Part shown: positions 63,718 through 64,000 of the stretch, one piece after another
Layout: each line of letters opens with the position of its first letter
How positions within the stretch are numbered: the stretch's first letter is position 1
Assembly: GCF_019204005.1 (NCBI RefSeq)
Contig: NZ_JAGSPA010000001.1
Span: forward strand, 310,001 to 374,000
Reading direction: 5' to 3'
DNA: 64,000 nt
Source of the DNA: Pacificimonas pallii
GTDB taxonomy: Bacteria; Pseudomonadota; Alphaproteobacteria; Sphingomonadales; Sphingomonadaceae
Made by a program: the position numbers and the translations under genes
The notes under the pieces: model-generated
Told to the model about the DNA's origin: nothing
Database searches by the model: none
Seen by the model: the letters and a program-made list of their open reading frames with translations, nothing else

Positions 63718-64000
63718 CTACCACCCGCATGACTTGCCTTTGTTCTGCTCTTCCAGCCAGCCCTTCAGCGGTTCGAAATAGGCGACCAGCGCTTCGCCGT
63801 TCATGTCGCGGGTACCGGTGAAGGCTTCGAGCGCATCGGGCCAGGGGCGGCTCGATCCCATTTCCAGCATGGCGTTCAGCTGCGCGCCGACCTCGGCATT
63901 GTCATAGATCGAGCAGCGATGCAGCGGGCCTTGCCAGCCTGCCTGTTCGCACGCGGCCTGATGGAACTGGAACTGCAGCAGGCGCGCCATGAAATAGCGC
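63718..64000 (-). CDS. M2-family (ACE-like) metallopeptidase, C-terminal fragment
   Basis: Only the last ~94 codons lie in the window; the gene continues past the right edge. The visible part, FMARLLQFQFHQAACEQAGW then GPLHRCSIYDNAEVGAQLN and the Trp/Pro-rich RPWPDALEAFTGTRDMNGEA, matches the C-terminal region of bacterial peptidyl-dipeptidase A-like enzymes (peptidase M2). These are usually periplasmic zinc dipeptidyl carboxypeptidases. The HEXXH zinc site is outside the window, so activity cannot be judged. Confidence 0.82.
   Translation of the reverse strand, partial: RYFMARLLQFQFHQAACEQAGWQGPLHRCSIYDNAEVGAQLNAMLEMGSSRPWPDALEAFTGTRDMNGEALVAYFEPLKGWLEEQNKGKSCGW

Overview
The window comes from the chromosome of an alphaproteobacterium, most likely a member of the Sphingomonadales. 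Base composition is GC-rich, and GTG or TTG start codons occur several times. The case rests on three things. The ribosomal cluster has alphaproteobacterial content: no rpsD in the alpha operon, a zinc-free S14, and an S5 with an Arg-Gly-rich N-terminus. The AmgK/MurU cell-wall recycling pair is present. A DivL-type tyrosine pseudo-histidine-kinase sits beside tsaE and addAB, and large TonB-dependent receptors are present. No rRNA, tRNA, CRISPR array, prophage or complete insertion sequence was seen.

Layout. 1-10017: housekeeping and accessory genes, mostly on the minus strand: panB (cut by the window edge), a DMT transporter, an ArsC-like reductase, purT, a tautomerase, two tandem endonuclease III-type glycosylases, a class A beta-lactamase, guaA, two related secreted proteins of unknown function, a thioesterase and an iron-dependent alcohol dehydrogenase. 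10207-10701: an unrecognised plus-strand gene. 10782-31667: about 21 kb of translation genes, all transcribed leftwards. A str operon (rpsL-rpsG-fusA-tuf) has a visible promoter, a structured leader and a terminator. It is followed by S10 and spc operons ending in secY-adk and two secreted-protein genes, and then by an alpha operon (rpsM-rpsK-rpoA-rplQ) with its own terminator/promoter junction.

31700-39595: a secreted amidohydrolase, a PilZ protein, secA, a PAS-GGDEF diguanylate cyclase, argJ and a glutathione-transferase-like gene. 39595-51035: a leftward gene train divL-tsaE-amgK-murU-addB-addA-trxA, tightly packed and overlapping as far as addA. It joins cell-cycle signalling, tRNA t6A synthesis, muropeptide recycling, double-strand break repair and thiol redox. 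51340-58690: a TPR-sulfotransferase, a divergent TonB-dependent receptor and a second, longer TonB-dependent receptor. This module sits between divL and ahcY, which are close neighbours in many other alphaproteobacteria, so it looks like an accessory insertion. 58876-60935: ahcY with a clear promoter and a palindromic operator, then yqgE. 61034-62965: a peroxiredoxin and AMP nucleosidase three bases apart. 62995-63647: a VapBC toxin-antitoxin pair with a 19-bp perfect inverted repeat as likely operator. 63718-64000: the 3' end of an M2-family (ACE-like) metallopeptidase.

The best leads for new biology are the sulfotransferase/TonB receptor module, the structured leader of the str operon, the two secreted genes carried by the spc operon, and the paired secreted proteins at 7228-8357. 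All functional calls are from reading motifs and remembered family features; no database search was run.
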